This document shows, piece after piece, positions 6,257-6,460 of a stretch of DNA of 6,460 nucleotides (its first letter is position 1; each line of letters starts with the position of its first letter). Under the pieces are notes generated by a model. That model had not been told where the DNA came from. It saw nothing but the letters and a program-made list of their open reading frames with translations, and did no database searches. The DNA is taken from positions 1-6,460 of the forward strand of contig JAACEU010000034.1 in the NCBI GenBank assembly GCA_011682355.1. The letters run 5' to 3'. Origin of the DNA: Nitrospirota bacterium. GTDB taxonomy: Bacteria; Patescibacteriota; Gracilibacteria; UBA1369; LOWO2-01-FULL-3. The position numbers were made by a program, and so were the translations under genes.

Positions 6257-6460
6257 ACACTTCGAGTACTTAATCCCTTCATCAATCTCCTCCAATATTC
6301 CAACCACTTTCTCTTTATAAAAAGCCACAACCACCCCTTCATGTTCAAGTTTTTTACCCAACAACACCCTTCCATCCTTCAATCCCTCAAAATCCTCATC
6401 AGAAAGCTCCAAAACAGAAAAACTTCTACCCATTTCCTCCATAGAAACCAACCTTTGATC
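6242..6460 (-). CDS. truB: Probable tRNA pseudouridine synthase B, C-terminal end (partial at right edge)
   Basis: The frame is open from the right edge to TGA at 6242-6244, giving 72 residues. A TTG at 6451 or the ATGs at 6442 and 6433 could be read as starts, but the open frame through the edge makes a truncated longer gene more likely. The visible part fits the tail of TruB, which makes pseudouridine 55 in tRNA. FSVLELSDEDFEGLKDGR matches the typical 'v.Ls.eea..l.nGr' entry into the C-terminal PUA-like domain, and VVAFYKEKVVGILEE resembles its closing 'v.....llgi.e' strands. No catalytic residue is in view, so this rests on pattern memory over a short stretch. Another PUA-containing RNA-modifying protein is the main alternative. 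Confidence 0.5.
   Translation of the reverse strand, partial: DQRLVSMEEMGRSFSVLELSDEDFEGLKDGRVLLGKKLEHEGVVVAFYKEKVVGILEEIDEGIKYSKCLTNN

Noticed and set aside
6242..6451. Complete small gene starting at TTG 6451
   Set aside because: The frame stays open through the window edge and the residues resemble the tail of a longer TruB-type protein.

Overview
The window is a compact, low-GC bacterial chromosomal segment of housekeeping genes. I infer a Candidate Phyla Radiation (Patescibacteria)-like or similarly streamlined bacterium. The reasons are very short intergenic gaps, lysine-rich proteins and linkers, a small uncharacterised multi-pass membrane protein, and no clear Shine-Dalgarno sequence ahead of any visible start. 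This lineage call is soft. TGA ends two genes and glycine is read from GGN codons, so the standard bacterial code fits and the TGA=Gly recoding of some relatives does not.

Layout, plus strand (1-776): the C-terminal part of a prolipoprotein diacylglyceryl transferase (Lgt) homologue runs in from the left edge. Its stop overlaps the start of a 142-residue, three-helix membrane protein of unknown function (TAATG). By eye, the Lgt homologue lacks several conserved active-site residues. Between this pair and the convergent minus-strand genes lies a 116-nt, almost fully self-complementary element (783-898), fitted within a few bases of both stop codons.

Layout, minus strand (6460 down to 901): the end of a probable TruB pseudouridine synthase, a small secreted lipoprotein, a WecA/TagO-type undecaprenyl-phosphate sugar-1-phosphate transferase, DNA primase (dnaG), the primary sigma factor (rpoD) and the transcript-cleavage factor greA. 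dnaG-rpoD, three bases apart, is the core of the classical macromolecular synthesis operon. Here it is preceded by an envelope-glycan gene and followed by greA, so replication priming, promoter recognition and elongation rescue probably share a transcript.

Three minus-strand sigma-70-type promoters are readable: a near-consensus one for the lipoprotein (-35 inside the end of truB), an extended -10 just before wecA, and a -35/-10 pair just before dnaG. The last two place the -10 box exactly 9 nt before the ATG, which predicts leaderless or nearly leaderless mRNAs. I see no CRISPR array, tRNA, rRNA, insertion sequence or phage gene, and no gene-free stretch over 300 bases. No obviously new multi-gene system is present. 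The best leads are the rod-like palindrome, the altered Lgt active site, the orphan membrane protein beside it, and the leaderless-type promoter geometry.
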